Source: Pseudofrankia inefficax
Lineage (GTDB): Bacteria > Actinomycetota > Actinomycetes > Frankiales > Frankiaceae
Direction of reading: 5' to 3'
Length of the DNA stretch: 64,000 bases
NCBI RefSeq assembly: GCF_000166135.1
Contig: NC_014666.1
Span: forward strand, 5,890,001-5,954,000
Part shown: positions 44,298 to 54,178 of the stretch, one piece after another
How the letters are laid out: the number at the start of each line of letters is the position of its first letter
Numbering within the stretch: position 1 is the first letter of the stretch
Notes under the pieces: generated by a model
What the model was told of the DNA's origin: nothing
The model's input: the letters and a program-made list of their open reading frames with translations, nothing else
The model's database searches: none
Made by a program: the position numbers and the translations under genes

Positions 44298-44396
44298 CGT
44301 CGTCCAGGCGTTCCGACCTGCCGGGGGTGACATCCGCCGCACGTGTCCTCTCGCTGGTTGCCGTACCCGGACTGTAAGGACTGGGACGACGCACAG

Positions 44397-44444
44397 CATT
44401 CCCCGACTTCGGCATTCCCCGAGTTCGGCATTCCCCGGCTTCGG
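44397..44444. repeat. Three tandem copies of a 16-bp unit
   Basis: CATTCCCCGACTTCGG at 44397-44412, 44413-44428 and 44429-44444, with single-base changes between copies. The array lies 100 bp upstream of the ABC exporter start, between it and the enoyl-CoA hydratase gene. The 16-bp period is not a multiple of three, which argues against coding. Confidence 0.9.
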
Positions 44445-44485
44445 TCCGCGCCAGCCCGGCGCGGTGCCGGCACAGGGCCGGGGGG

Positions 44486-45301
44486 TCAGCCGGTGGAACG
44501 GTCGGCGAGGCAGCGGGCCAGCGCGGCGCGCTCGGCGGCGCGCCGGTCACCGTGCCGCCGGGCCCCGTTCAGCAGGGCCTTCGTCTCGACGGCCGCGGCG
44601 CGCGGGGTGGCCAGGACGGCGGCGACCAGGTCGTCCACGGCCCGGTCGAGGTCCGCGGCCGGCACGACCCGCTGAGCGATGCCCGCGGTGAGCGCCTCGG
44701 CCGCGGTGAGCCGGCGGCCGGTCAGGCACAGGTCGAGCGCGGTCGGGTAGCCGAGAAGGTCTACGAGGGTTCCGGTGACGCCCAGCCCCGGCACCAGGCC
44801 GTGGGCGGCCTCCGGGAGGGCGAGGGTGGCGTCCTCGGCCAGGACGCGCAGGTCGCAGGACAGCGCGAGCTGCAGGCCGGCGCCGCTGGCCGGGCCGGCG
44901 ACGGCGGCGACGCTGATGAGGTCGGCCCGGTCGGACAGCCAGCCGAACGCGGCCTGCCACCGGGCTACCAGAGGTTCGAGTGCGACGGCCTCATCGGGTG
45001 GCCCGTCCGGCGCGTGGCGCTCGGGCCGGGCCGTCTCCTCGGGGGCGGTCTCGGTCGGTAACGACCACGCCTCACCCCGCAGGACGATCACCCTGACCTC
45101 GCCGGTCAGGGATCGCGCGATGGCCGTGAGTGCCTCGGACACGACGGTCAGCCCGGCCCCTGTCTCCAGGTGACCGCCCCGCCGGCCGCCGGCGTGTTCG
45201 GTGGTGCGACTGCTGTTCCTGAGGGTCACCGTCGCGCGAGCGCCGGTGACGGTGAGTCCAAGACCGGCCGCCGCCATCCAGGCGGCGGCCGGTGCAGGCA
45301 C
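44486..45301 (-). CDS. Enoyl-CoA hydratase/isomerase family protein
   Basis: 271 residues, crotonase fold. The family stabilises CoA-thioester enolates. Seen: LTVTGARATVTLRN, VRVIVLRGEAWSL (oxyanion-hole strand, diverged), AAVAGPASGAGLQLALSCDLRVLAEDATLALPEAAHGLVPGLG (second oxyanion-hole glycine) and LCLTGRRLTAAEALTAGIAQRVV. The first oxyanion-hole alanine/glycine region is altered (WSLPTETAPEETARP), and one of the two usual hydratase glutamates is seen (LALPEAAHG), so the reaction is uncertain. Start GTG 45301 sits three bases after the stop of the small HTH gene, suggesting translational coupling; ATG 45277 is the alternative. Confidence 0.8.
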   Translation of the reverse strand: MPAPAAAWMAAAGLGLTVTGARATVTLRNSSRTTEHAGGRRGGHLETGAGLTVVSEALTAIARSLTGEVRVIVLRGEAWSLPTETAPEETARPERHAPDGPPDEAVALEPLVARWQAAFGWLSDRADLISVAAVAGPASGAGLQLALSCDLRVLAEDATLALPEAAHGLVPGLGVTGTLVDLLGYPTALDLCLTGRRLTAAEALTAGIAQRVVPAADLDRAVDDLVAAVLATPRAAAVETKALLNGARRHGDRRAAERAALARCLADRSTG

Positions 45302-45303
45302 GA

Positions 45304-45564
45304 TCAGGCGCTCTTCTTCTTGCTGCCCCGGGTCGCCCCGCCACGGCCCCGCAGGGTCGTTCCGGACTCGGACAGGATCCGGTGCACGAAGCCGTACGAC
45401 CGGCCCGACGACTCGGCCAGGAGTCGGATGCTCTGCCCGGACTCGTACTTCTTGCGAAGCTCGGCGGCCAGCTTGTCACGCTCGGCGCCGGTGATCCGGG
45501 TTCCTTTCCTAAGCTCGGCCAACGTGGCCCCCTCCGTGTCGATGATCTGCGAACCGATCTTCAC
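45304..45564 (-). CDS. Small helix-turn-helix protein
   Basis: 86 residues. A central helix-turn-helix is visible: KLAAELRKKYESGQSIRLLAESSGRSYGFVHRIL, resembling resolvase/MerR-like HTH units, with GRSYGFVHRIL as recognition helix. A basic tail (RGRGGATRGSKKKSA) should bind DNA non-specifically. It starts at GTG 45564 (VKIGSQIIDTEGATLAELRKG) and its stop is immediately before the enoyl-CoA hydratase start, so the two are co-translated. Homologous small HTH proteins are common in actinobacteria; targets are unknown. A 14-bp palindrome 33 bp upstream (45597-45610) may be its operator. Confidence 0.8.
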   Translation of the reverse strand: MKIGSQIIDTEGATLAELRKGTRITGAERDKLAAELRKKYESGQSIRLLAESSGRSYGFVHRILSESGTTLRGRGGATRGSKKKSA

Positions 45565-45596
45565 TCAGCTTCGGGAAACGCGCCACTCGAAGCACA

Positions 45597-45610
45597 TGTG
45601 ATCCATCACA
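45597..45610. promoter_or_regulatory. Palindromic candidate operator TGTGAT-CC-ATCACA
   Basis: A perfect 6+6 inverted repeat with a 2-bp centre, 33 bp upstream of the small HTH gene start. It resembles GntR- or CRP-type half-sites (TGTGA). The 388-bp region 45565-45952 that contains it lies between divergent genes and shows no other gene or clear element. Confidence 0.4.
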
Positions 45611-45952
45611 CGCGATCAGTGGCCCCCGGCGTGCCCGTGAGCCCGACGTTCTCCCAGTCCGCCGTCGTTCCAGGCGGTCTGGATCAACGTCACAACGTCA
45701 GTCTCCCCAATCACCGGGGTGGTTCCTAACAAGGGACCCGGCGCGTCGCGAGCCAGGCGGGACGCAACCCGGCGTGTCCGCCTCAGGTCGCACGGACCAC
45801 ATCGGGCCGACGGGCGGTGCCGGCCGCCCGAACCGGCGGGTCCGCCCGGCGAGACGCGGGCCACTCCGCGGTCGCTTCGCCGGTGCCGGCCGGGCGGACC
45901 AGCCCACCAGTCGTTACCGTGCTGTTGTGATCGCGGCACGGGCGTTCGCCGG

Positions 45953-47332
45953 ATGAGCGCCGCTGACACGGCGTCACCGGCCGCGACACCGACGACGGCC
46001 GGGGGCCGGTCGTGGTGGCGGGCGCCGCCACCGGACGGGTCGTCGCCGGCCCGGCCGGTCCGGGCCGGGCGCGACCAGCTCCGCGAGCTGGCGCTCTGGA
46101 TGGTGCTCGCGGCCGCGCTGGCCGGCGCGACGGCGCTGCTGGTGGCCACCGGGGTGCATTTCGCCCCGGCCGGCCACGGGGGGCGCGGCGGCCTGGCCGC
46201 GGGGACTCTGCCGCTGAGCTGGCCGCCGCGGTTGACCCCCCGCACCGCGCTGGCCCCCGCGCTGGCCGTGGGCGTGCTGCTGGCGGCCGCGCTGCTGGCC
46301 CGCCGGCCCGGCGACCGGCCGGCGCCGGCGTTCGGGGTGTCGCTGGGCCTGTCGTACCTCGTGACGGTCGCGTGGTGGCTGGCGCTGGGCGCGGCGTCGC
46401 GGCCCGGCGAGCGGGTGTCCGCGGCGCTGCTGGCGGCCGGGGATCGCGCCCCCTCGGATCTGCTGCGCACGACGGGCGGCCAGCCTCCGGGGCCGGAGCT
46501 GCTGACCTGGGTGCTGGCGCGGGCCGGGCTGCATGGCGGGCTGGCCGTCGGGCTGGCCTTCACGGCCCTCGGCGCGTCGGTCGTGCCGCTTGTCGCGCTG
46601 GCGGTGCGATCGCTGTGTCACGAGCCGGCGGCCCGGCGACTGCTGCCGGTGCTGGTGTTCGCGCCGTGGGCGCCGTTCGCCGTGGCCAGCCGGGACGCGG
46701 TGACGGCGGCGGTCGCCGCCGCCGCGCTCGCCGTCGGCGTGGTCGGGTGCGAACGGGGCCGCCGGGCGTGGTGGGCCCTGGGCGCGGGCCTTTTGCTGGG
46801 CGTGGCCGGCCTGTTCAGCTTCCCCGCGATGTGGCTCGGGGTCGCCGTGGCCGCCGCGTACTTCGTGCGCCGTCGTCCGCTCCTGAACGTGATCACCGGG
46901 GTGGGCGCGCTGCTGCCGTTATTCGTGCTGCGGCTGGCGGGCTACTCCTGGCCGGATGGGCTGGCCCGGGCCGGTACCGGCCTGTTCGACCACACGGCCC
47001 TGACCTGGCTGGTGCCCGACCTGCTGGCGGTGCTGCTGTGCTGCGGCCCGGTGCTGGTCCGGGCCGCGCGACGGATCGCGATGACACCCGGCTGGCCGTT
47101 CCTGGTCGGCGCGGTGGCGTCGGCGCTGTTCGCGCTGCTGGACGGGCTGGCGAGCGGCGGCGTGGTGACGAGCTGGCTGCCGCTGTTCCCCTGGCTGCTG
47201 GTCGCCGCGCTGGCGCCCCGGCCGCGGCCGGCCCTGCCCGGCGACACCAGCAGCGCCGGCGCCGTGCCCTACGGCCTGGTCGGCGCCGGAGCGGCGGTGG
47301 CCGTCGCCCTCGCCGCCCTGCTCACGGCCTGA
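45953..47332 (+). CDS. Polytopic membrane protein (about 10 helices), function unknown
   Basis: 459 residues. After a 45-residue hydrophilic leader come about ten membrane helices (ELALWMVLAAALAGATALLV, ALAPALAVGVLLAAALLA, FGVSLGLSYLVTVAWWLALG, GLAVGLAFTALGASVVPLVA, LLPVLVFAPWAPFAVASRDA, AWWALGAGLLLGVAGLFSFP, LNVITGVGALLPLFVLRLAG and others). The layout recalls GT-C mannosyltransferases and related actinobacterial proteins, but no acidic loop motif confirms that. ATG 45953 was chosen. A short upstream frame ends in an ATGA overlap with this start, so weak translational coupling is possible. Confidence 0.65.
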   Translation: MSAADTASPAATPTTAGGRSWWRAPPPDGSSPARPVRAGRDQLRELALWMVLAAALAGATALLVATGVHFAPAGHGGRGGLAAGTLPLSWPPRLTPRTALAPALAVGVLLAAALLARRPGDRPAPAFGVSLGLSYLVTVAWWLALGAASRPGERVSAALLAAGDRAPSDLLRTTGGQPPGPELLTWVLARAGLHGGLAVGLAFTALGASVVPLVALAVRSLCHEPAARRLLPVLVFAPWAPFAVASRDAVTAAVAAAALAVGVVGCERGRRAWWALGAGLLLGVAGLFSFPAMWLGVAVAAAYFVRRRPLLNVITGVGALLPLFVLRLAGYSWPDGLARAGTGLFDHTALTWLVPDLLAVLLCCGPVLVRAARRIAMTPGWPFLVGAVASALFALLDGLASGGVVTSWLPLFPWLLVAALAPRPRPALPGDTSSAGAVPYGLVGAGAAVAVALAALLTA

Positions 47333-47369
47333 CCGCGGCCCCAGGACGACGCTGGCCGGCCCCGTGGCC

Positions 47370-48296
47370 TCAGGCCCGGGAGACGGGCGTGCGCGGGATG
47401 TCAGGCTCCAGGTAGACGCGACAGGTCGTGGGAGCGGCCGCCCGCAGCAGGCGTTCGGCCTCGTCGATCGCGGCGGCGACCTCGGCGACGGTCAGCCCGG
47501 GGTCCAGGCCGATCTTCGCGGCGACCAGCAGCTCGTCCGGGCCGAGGTGCAGGGTGCGCATGTCCAGCACGGCGGTGACCGACGGCGCGGCCGTGAGCGC
47601 GGCCCGGATCGCGGTGACGACGGCCGGCGTCGCGGCCTCGCCGACGAGCATGCCGTAGCTCTCGACCGCCACGACGACGGCGACGACGAGCAGCAGGACC
47701 CCGATGGCGAGCGTCCCGCCCGCGTCCCAGAGCGGTTCGTCGAGCAGCGAGGTGAGCCCGACGCCGACGAGCGCGAACACGAGGCCGATGAGCGCCGCGA
47801 AGTCCTCCAACAGCACCACGGGAAGCTCGGGCGCCCGGGCGTCCCGGATGAACCGCCACCAGCTCTCTCCGCCCTTGTGGTGGCGGGCCTCCGTGATCGC
47901 GGTCCGGAACGAGAACCCCTCCAGCCCGATCGCGAGTACCAGGATCACGATCGCGACCAGCGGCGACTCGAGATGGTGCGGGTGGCGGAGCTTCTCGATG
48001 CCCTCGTACACCGAGAACAGCCCACCGACGGTGAACAGCACGATGCCGACGAGGAAGCCGGCGATGTACCTGGACCGGCCGAAGCCGAACGGGTGGTCCT
48101 CGTCGGCCGGCCGGACCGACTGGCGCTGGCCGAGCAGCAGCAGCGCCTGGTTGCCCGAGTCGGCGACGGAGTGGATCGACTCCGCGAGCATCGACGACGA
48201 ACGGGTGAACAGGAACGCGACGAACTTCGCCAGCGCGATCCCGAGGTTCGCCGCCAGCGCCGCCAGCACCGCCTTGGTCCCACCACCCGTGCTCAC
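47370..48296 (-). CDS. Cation diffusion facilitator family transporter
   Basis: 308 residues. A proton-coupled divalent metal exporter (Zn, Co, Fe or Mn). Six helices are seen with metal-binding patterns: SMLAESIHSVADSGNQALLLLGQ (H-x3-D in helix II), DEDHPFGFGRSRYIAGFLVG and LLEDFAALIGLVFALVGVG (acidic residue of helix V). The cytoplasmic C-terminal domain (MRTLHLGPDELLVAAKIGLD) is complete. GTG 48296 has GAGGGGAG ten bases upstream; earlier in-frame starts lie in the non-coding leader. A palindrome at 48371-48390 may control it. Confidence 0.9.
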   Translation of the reverse strand: MSTGGGTKAVLAALAANLGIALAKFVAFLFTRSSSMLAESIHSVADSGNQALLLLGQRQSVRPADEDHPFGFGRSRYIAGFLVGIVLFTVGGLFSVYEGIEKLRHPHHLESPLVAIVILVLAIGLEGFSFRTAITEARHHKGGESWWRFIRDARAPELPVVLLEDFAALIGLVFALVGVGLTSLLDEPLWDAGGTLAIGVLLLVVAVVVAVESYGMLVGEAATPAVVTAIRAALTAAPSVTAVLDMRTLHLGPDELLVAAKIGLDPGLTVAEVAAAIDEAERLLRAAAPTTCRVYLEPDIPRTPVSRA

Positions 48297-48370
48297 CCGG
48301 AACCGTCTCCCCTCGCCGTCGGACTGCCCCAGAGTCTGCCAACAGGGCAATACGGGCCGAGCGGCGGGTC

Positions 48371-48390
48371 CATCTACAAGCAAGTAGATG
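48371..48390. promoter_or_regulatory. AT-rich palindrome upstream of the CDF transporter
   Basis: CATCTAC-AAGCAA-GTAGATG: 7-bp arms with a 6-nt centre in an otherwise GC-rich stretch, 75-94 bp before the CDF start and 7 bp beyond the ABC-F stop. Its composition is unlike a terminator. It has the size of an ArsR/MerR-type operator, which is an inference from the gene's function. Confidence 0.4.
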
Positions 48391-48396
48391 TGACCG

Positions 48397-50010
<1,614 letters not shown>

Positions 50011-50221
50011 GAAGAAATGGCCTCTCGAGGCAGGTGAAAGCAGGCACGACCGCCACAACGGCCGACCTCGTGGACAGGGCGAGAACGCGGACGCGATGCG
50101 TCCGCCTCACTCCAGCTGAACGAGGTGCTCCATCACAGGCCCGAGATCACTCCTCAGTCGGCACGGCCTTCCCAGGGTACGTGCCGGCCCCGGGCGAGAT
50201 CGTCGCCCGGTCGGGTCCGGC

Positions 50222-51064
50222 TTATGCGAGGCGGGTCACGTTCACCGTCACGCCCAGCGAGGACGACGTGCCGCCGGAGTAGACGCCGCGCATCGGCGGG
50301 ACATCGTCGTAGTCACGGCCGCGGGCGACGACGACGTGCCGCTCCCCCGCCGGCACGGCGTTCGTCGGGTCGAAGCCCCACCAGTCGCCGAACCAGCCCT
50401 CGACCCAGGCGTGGCTCTGCCCCTCGACGGTCTCGCCGATCGCCGCGTCCGCGAGCGGGTGCAGGTAGCCGGAGACGTAGCGGCCCGGCATGCCGGCCGC
50501 CCGCATGAGCACCAGGGCGAGGTGGGCGAAGTCCTGGCAGACACCCTCGCCGCGCTTCCAGGCCTCGGTCGCCGACGTGTGGACGTCGGTCGTCCCCGGC
50601 CGGTAGGTGAGCCGCTCGCGCACCCAGTCGCCGACGGCCAGCACGAAGTCCGCCGGGTCGTGGGCCGCGGCCAGCTCGCGGCCGGCCGCGACCAGCTCGG
50701 GATGGTCGGGCGTGAAGCGCGCCGGCCGGAGGAACTCGACATACCGGTCACCGACGTCGTCCCCGCGCAGCGCCTCCCAGCTCGGGGGCTCCGGCCGGGC
50801 CGGCTCGGCGGCGGTACGGACCAGCGACCGGCCGGTGACGACCAGCTCGGTGTGCGGCCCGTGGAGGTCGAACGCGGTGACCTGGCTGCCCCAGTAGTCC
50901 CAGTACCGGTACAGCGTCGCGGCCGGCTCGGTGCGTACCGTCGCCTCCAGCGTCACCTGCCCGCCGCCGGTCTGCGGAATGATCCGCGCCTCGTTGTAGG
51001 ACGACAGCACCGGCGACGCATACCGATACCCCGTCGAATGCTCGACCCGCATCTGCCAGCTCAC
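50222..51064 (-). CDS. Transglutaminase-like protein (bacterial N-terminal domain type)
   Basis: 280 residues. The N-terminal beta domain (MRVEHSTGYRYASPVLSSYNEARIIP) and a papain-like transglutaminase core: Cys176 in GEGVCQDFAH, His in EGQSHAWVEGW and Asp in GFDPTNAVPAG complete the triad. The DPTN ending and GRDYDDVPPMRGVYSGG tail are characteristic of the group encoded with alpha-E and ATP-grasp proteins. GTG 51064 has GAGGAG six bases upstream. It is the last gene of the three-gene minus-strand cluster, separated from the alpha-E gene by 145 bp that contain a palindromic repeat. Role: predicted peptide cleavage or crosslinking. Confidence 0.9.
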   Translation of the reverse strand: MSWQMRVEHSTGYRYASPVLSSYNEARIIPQTGGGQVTLEATVRTEPAATLYRYWDYWGSQVTAFDLHGPHTELVVTGRSLVRTAAEPARPEPPSWEALRGDDVGDRYVEFLRPARFTPDHPELVAAGRELAAAHDPADFVLAVGDWVRERLTYRPGTTDVHTSATEAWKRGEGVCQDFAHLALVLMRAAGMPGRYVSGYLHPLADAAIGETVEGQSHAWVEGWFGDWWGFDPTNAVPAGERHVVVARGRDYDDVPPMRGVYSGGTSSSLGVTVNVTRLA

Positions 51065-51112
51065 GTGTGTCTCCTCGTCAACGCGGGGCTCCGCCACCGG
51101 TCAGCCCGCTGG

Positions 51113-51191
51113 CATGATCGCCGTTTTGGCCCTCTGGTGGTCGTTCGCGGGCGACGGTTACAACCGCGAGAGGGCCGAAACAGCGATCATG
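51113..51191. repeat. Dispersed palindromic repeat, copy A
   Basis: CATGATCGCCGTTTTGGCCC.. (51113-51135) pairs with 51169-51191 at 21 of 23 positions around a 33-nt loop. The same arm sequence, TGATCGCCGTTTTGGCCCTC, and a similar loop recur at 56695-56769. This copy lies between the alpha-E and transglutaminase genes, so any shared transcript would carry the hairpin. Confidence 0.85.
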
Positions 51192-51209
51192 ACCTTGTCG
51201 GGTTCGGCA

Positions 51210-52154
51210 TCAGGCGGGTACCTCGGTTGCCCACTCGCGGGGGACCTCGCGGGCGAAGTAGCGGGCGGTCACGCCGGCGCTGACCTCCGAGCAGGTGGTC
51301 TGCAGCGCGCGCAGCAGCTCCGGCATGTCCTCGACCAGCTCGTCGACGCCGCGGAACTCAAGCTCCGTGCGGGCGAGGCCGACCGCGCGGCGGGTGGCGT
51401 CGTGGACGGTGGTCCGCCCCCCGCGCCGGCCGCCGTCGAGCTCGGCGAGGATCTGCTCGCCCAGCGCCAGCGACCAGTAGACCGACCGGGGGAACAGCCG
51501 GTCGAGCAGCATGAACTCGGCCACCCGGGAGGCGTCGACGGCCCGCCGGTAGGTCCGCAGGTAGGCCTCGTGCGCGCCGCATGAGCGCAGCAGGCTGACC
51601 CAGCTCTGCGAGTTCGGGTCGTCGCTGATGCTGGAGGACAGCAGCCGGGCGGTCATGTCGACCCGCTCCAGGCTGCGGCCCAGCGCCAGGAACCGCCAGC
51701 CGTCGTCGCGGGCCAGCGTGGCGTCCACCAGGCCGGCGAGCATCGCGGTGCGCTCCCGGATGTACCGGAAGAACACGTGCGGGCCGAGCCGGCGGGCCAG
51801 CTGTTCGGTGTGCTCCAGCTCGATCCAGGTGGCGTTGAGGCACTCCCAGACCTCGCTGGAGACGACGACACGGGCGCTGCGGGCGTTCTCCCGGGCCGCG
51901 GTGATCGCGCCGACGATGCTGGAGGAGTCGTCCCGGGCGTAGCCGAGCAGCTCGGTGACGACCTGCGAGTCGACCGGGCCGTCGACCAGACCGGTGCCCA
52001 TCACGGCGAGCAGCTCACGGCCGGCCGACGCCTCGTCCAGCCAGGGATCCTCCAGCACGCGGTGGACGTGCACGTCGAGGATGCGCGAGGTGCTCTCGGC
52101 CCGCTCGACGTAGCGGCCGATCCAGAACAGCGACTCGGCGATCCGGCTCAGCAT
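51210..52154 (-). CDS. Alpha-E domain protein (DUF403)
   Basis: 314 residues, all helical. MLSRIAESLFWIGRYVERAEST is the diagnostic N-terminus of the alpha-E family, followed by ENARSARVVVSSEVWECLNA and FLALGRSLERVDMTARLL. Comparative genomics links alpha-E proteins with circularly permuted ATP-grasp ligases and transglutaminases in a predicted peptide-synthesis or protein-modification system; no activity is established. The ATG at 52154 overlaps the stop of the ATP-grasp gene (ATGCTGA), so translation is coupled. Confidence 0.92.
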   Translation of the reverse strand: MLSRIAESLFWIGRYVERAESTSRILDVHVHRVLEDPWLDEASAGRELLAVMGTGLVDGPVDSQVVTELLGYARDDSSSIVGAITAARENARSARVVVSSEVWECLNATWIELEHTEQLARRLGPHVFFRYIRERTAMLAGLVDATLARDDGWRFLALGRSLERVDMTARLLSSSISDDPNSQSWVSLLRSCGAHEAYLRTYRRAVDASRVAEFMLLDRLFPRSVYWSLALGEQILAELDGGRRGGRTTVHDATRRAVGLARTELEFRGVDELVEDMPELLRALQTTCSEVSAGVTARYFAREVPREWATEVPA

Positions 52155-53923
52155 TTTTTGGTTCGCTCCGTCCGGGCACGTCGCTCCGGCCCCTCGCTCG
52201 CTTCGCTCCCGAGGGACCTCCGCGCCGTGTCCTCCTCCGCGAACGGGCGCTGCGGCGACCTCGCTGCGGCCCGGCCCACTTCGCTTCGCTCGTGGGACGG
52301 GCCTCCGCGAGGCGCGCCTCCGCGCCTCGGGGGTGGGGGCGGTTTCTGTTGCTGTTGGTTCTGTTGTTGTTGTTGCTGTTGTTCGCCGGAGGTGTCGGGG
52401 CCTACGTCGGGGCCCTGGGCGACCAGGAACTCGCCGTTCGCCGGGCGGCCGTAGCTGGTGGGGCGCTCGCCGTCGGCCAGTTGGGGGGCGAGTACCCAGG
52501 TGTCCTTCGAGCCGCCGCCCTGGCTGGAGTTCACGACGAAGCTGCCGCGGGGTAGCGCGACCCGGGTCAGCCCGCCGGGCAGCACCCAGATCCGGCTGCC
52601 GTCGTTCACCGCGAACGGGCGCAGGTCGATGTGCCGGGGCCCGAGCCGGTCGCCTGAGAGCGTCGGCGACGTCGAGAGCCGGACCAGGCGCTGCGCGATC
52701 CAGCCGCGTGGGTCGGCGGTCACCTGGCCGCGCAGCGTCGCGAGCTCCTCGTCGGTGGCCTGCGGGCCGATGACGATGCCCTTGCCGCCGGAGCCGTCGA
52801 CCGGCTTGACCACCAGTTCGTCGAGGTGGTCGAGCACGTAGGCGCGCTGGTCGGGGTCCTCCACCCGGTAGGTGTCGACGTTCGGGAGCACCGGCTCCTC
52901 GCCCAGGTAGTACCGGATCAGGTCGGGGACGTAGGTGTACATCAGCTTGTCGTCGGCGACGCCGTTGCCGACCCCGTTGGCGATCGTGACCTCGCCGGCG
53001 CGGGCGGCGTTGATCAGCCCGGCGCAGCCGACGACCGACTCGGGCCGGAAGTGCAGCGGGTCGAGCCAGTCGTCGTCGATCCGCCGGTAGATGACGTGGA
53101 CCGGCTGCTCGCCCTCGGTGGTGCGCATCGTCACCTGGTTGTCGCGGACCTGCAGGTCGCGGCCCTCGACAAGCTCGACGCCCATCTGGCGGGCGAGCAG
53201 GGCGTGCTCGAAGTAGGCGGAGTTGTAGATGCCCGGGGTCAGCACGACGACCGTGGGGTCGGCGACCTCGGGCGGCGCGGCGGCCCGCAGCGCGTGCAGC
53301 AGGTGGGAGGCGTAGTCGGCGACCGGCCGGACCCGGTGGGTCGCGAACAGCTCCGGGAAGACCCGCGTCATGGCCCGGCGGTTCTCGATGACGTAGCTGA
53401 CCCCGCTGGGCACCCGGACGTTGTCCTCCAGCACCCGGAACCGGCCCTGCTCGTCCCGGATCAGGTCGATCCCGGAGACGTGGCAGCGCACCCCGTTCGG
53501 CGGGTCGATCCCGTGCGCCGCGCGGTGGAAGTGCGAGCTGGACATGACCAGGCGCCGCGGCACGATCCCGTCGTCGAGGATCTCGGCCCGGCCGTAGATG
53601 TCGGCGAGGAACGCCTCCAGGGCACGCACCCGCTGGACCACGCCGCGCTCGATCGTGTCCCACTCGGAGCCGGAGAGCAGCCGGGGCACCAGGTCCAGCG
53701 GGAACGGCCGTTCCTCGCCGAACAGGATGAACGTGATCCCGGCGTCCCGGAACGCCCGGTCGAGCGCGGCCTTGCGAGCCGCCAGGTCACCACTGCTCAG
53801 TGGCTGCAACGCGTCGTAGAGAGCCGCGTAGACCTCGCGCGGGACCCCAGCCGGGTCGAACACCTCGTCCCAAGCGGCGGTGGCCTGCACCTCCGCCGGA
53901 TATCCCTCGAACAGGTCCGCCAC
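52148..53923 (-). CDS. Circularly permuted ATP-grasp ligase with unusual poly-Gln tail
   Basis: 591 residues. The core (1 to about 478) matches the type-2 circularly permuted ATP-grasp family: ADLFEGYPAEVQATAAWDEVF, RRLVMSSSHFHRAAHG, LEDNVRVPSGVSYVIENR, VVVLTPGIYNSAYFEHALLA, IANGVGNGVADDKLMYTYVP, ELVVKPVDGSGGKG and NSSQGGGSKDTWVL. The family is predicted to form peptide or amide bonds. About 113 extra residues follow: seven Gln, one Asn and four Gln (515-526), a Pro run, then a basic region ending TERTKKC. Such a tail is not usual for the family. GTG 53923 gives the conserved ADLFEGY start. It overlaps the alpha-E gene by 7 bp. Confidence 0.9.
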   Translation of the reverse strand: MADLFEGYPAEVQATAAWDEVFDPAGVPREVYAALYDALQPLSSGDLAARKAALDRAFRDAGITFILFGEERPFPLDLVPRLLSGSEWDTIERGVVQRVRALEAFLADIYGRAEILDDGIVPRRLVMSSSHFHRAAHGIDPPNGVRCHVSGIDLIRDEQGRFRVLEDNVRVPSGVSYVIENRRAMTRVFPELFATHRVRPVADYASHLLHALRAAAPPEVADPTVVVLTPGIYNSAYFEHALLARQMGVELVEGRDLQVRDNQVTMRTTEGEQPVHVIYRRIDDDWLDPLHFRPESVVGCAGLINAARAGEVTIANGVGNGVADDKLMYTYVPDLIRYYLGEEPVLPNVDTYRVEDPDQRAYVLDHLDELVVKPVDGSGGKGIVIGPQATDEELATLRGQVTADPRGWIAQRLVRLSTSPTLSGDRLGPRHIDLRPFAVNDGSRIWVLPGGLTRVALPRGSFVVNSSQGGGSKDTWVLAPQLADGERPTSYGRPANGEFLVAQGPDVGPDTSGEQQQQQQQNQQQQKPPPPPRRGGAPRGGPSHERSEVGRAAARSPQRPFAEEDTARRSLGSEASEGPERRARTERTKKC

Positions 53924-54178
53924 GGCCGAAGCGTAGGGCTCGCATGTTTCCAGGACATAACCAACACCCGTCACCACCCCGGTGACCGATCCCACTCCAC
54001 CAGCCCATGAGAAAGCCACTGTCAGCACAGCTTCTACCGGTAGAGCGGCGCGTGGTCGGCCGGCCCCCGGGCACCCGGCGAGGTCGCGCCCGTGAGAGGC
54101 TGGGCGGCGCCCACGGCCCCTCCCGGGACCTTGACTCTGATGAACCCTGACCTTGAGCGCGAAAGGCCGATGCACGCC

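Noticed and set aside
51114-51190. Short peptide MIAVLAL... encoded by both palindrome copies
   Set aside because: It is a by-product of the repeated arm sequence; the loops differ and no ribosome binding site is shared.
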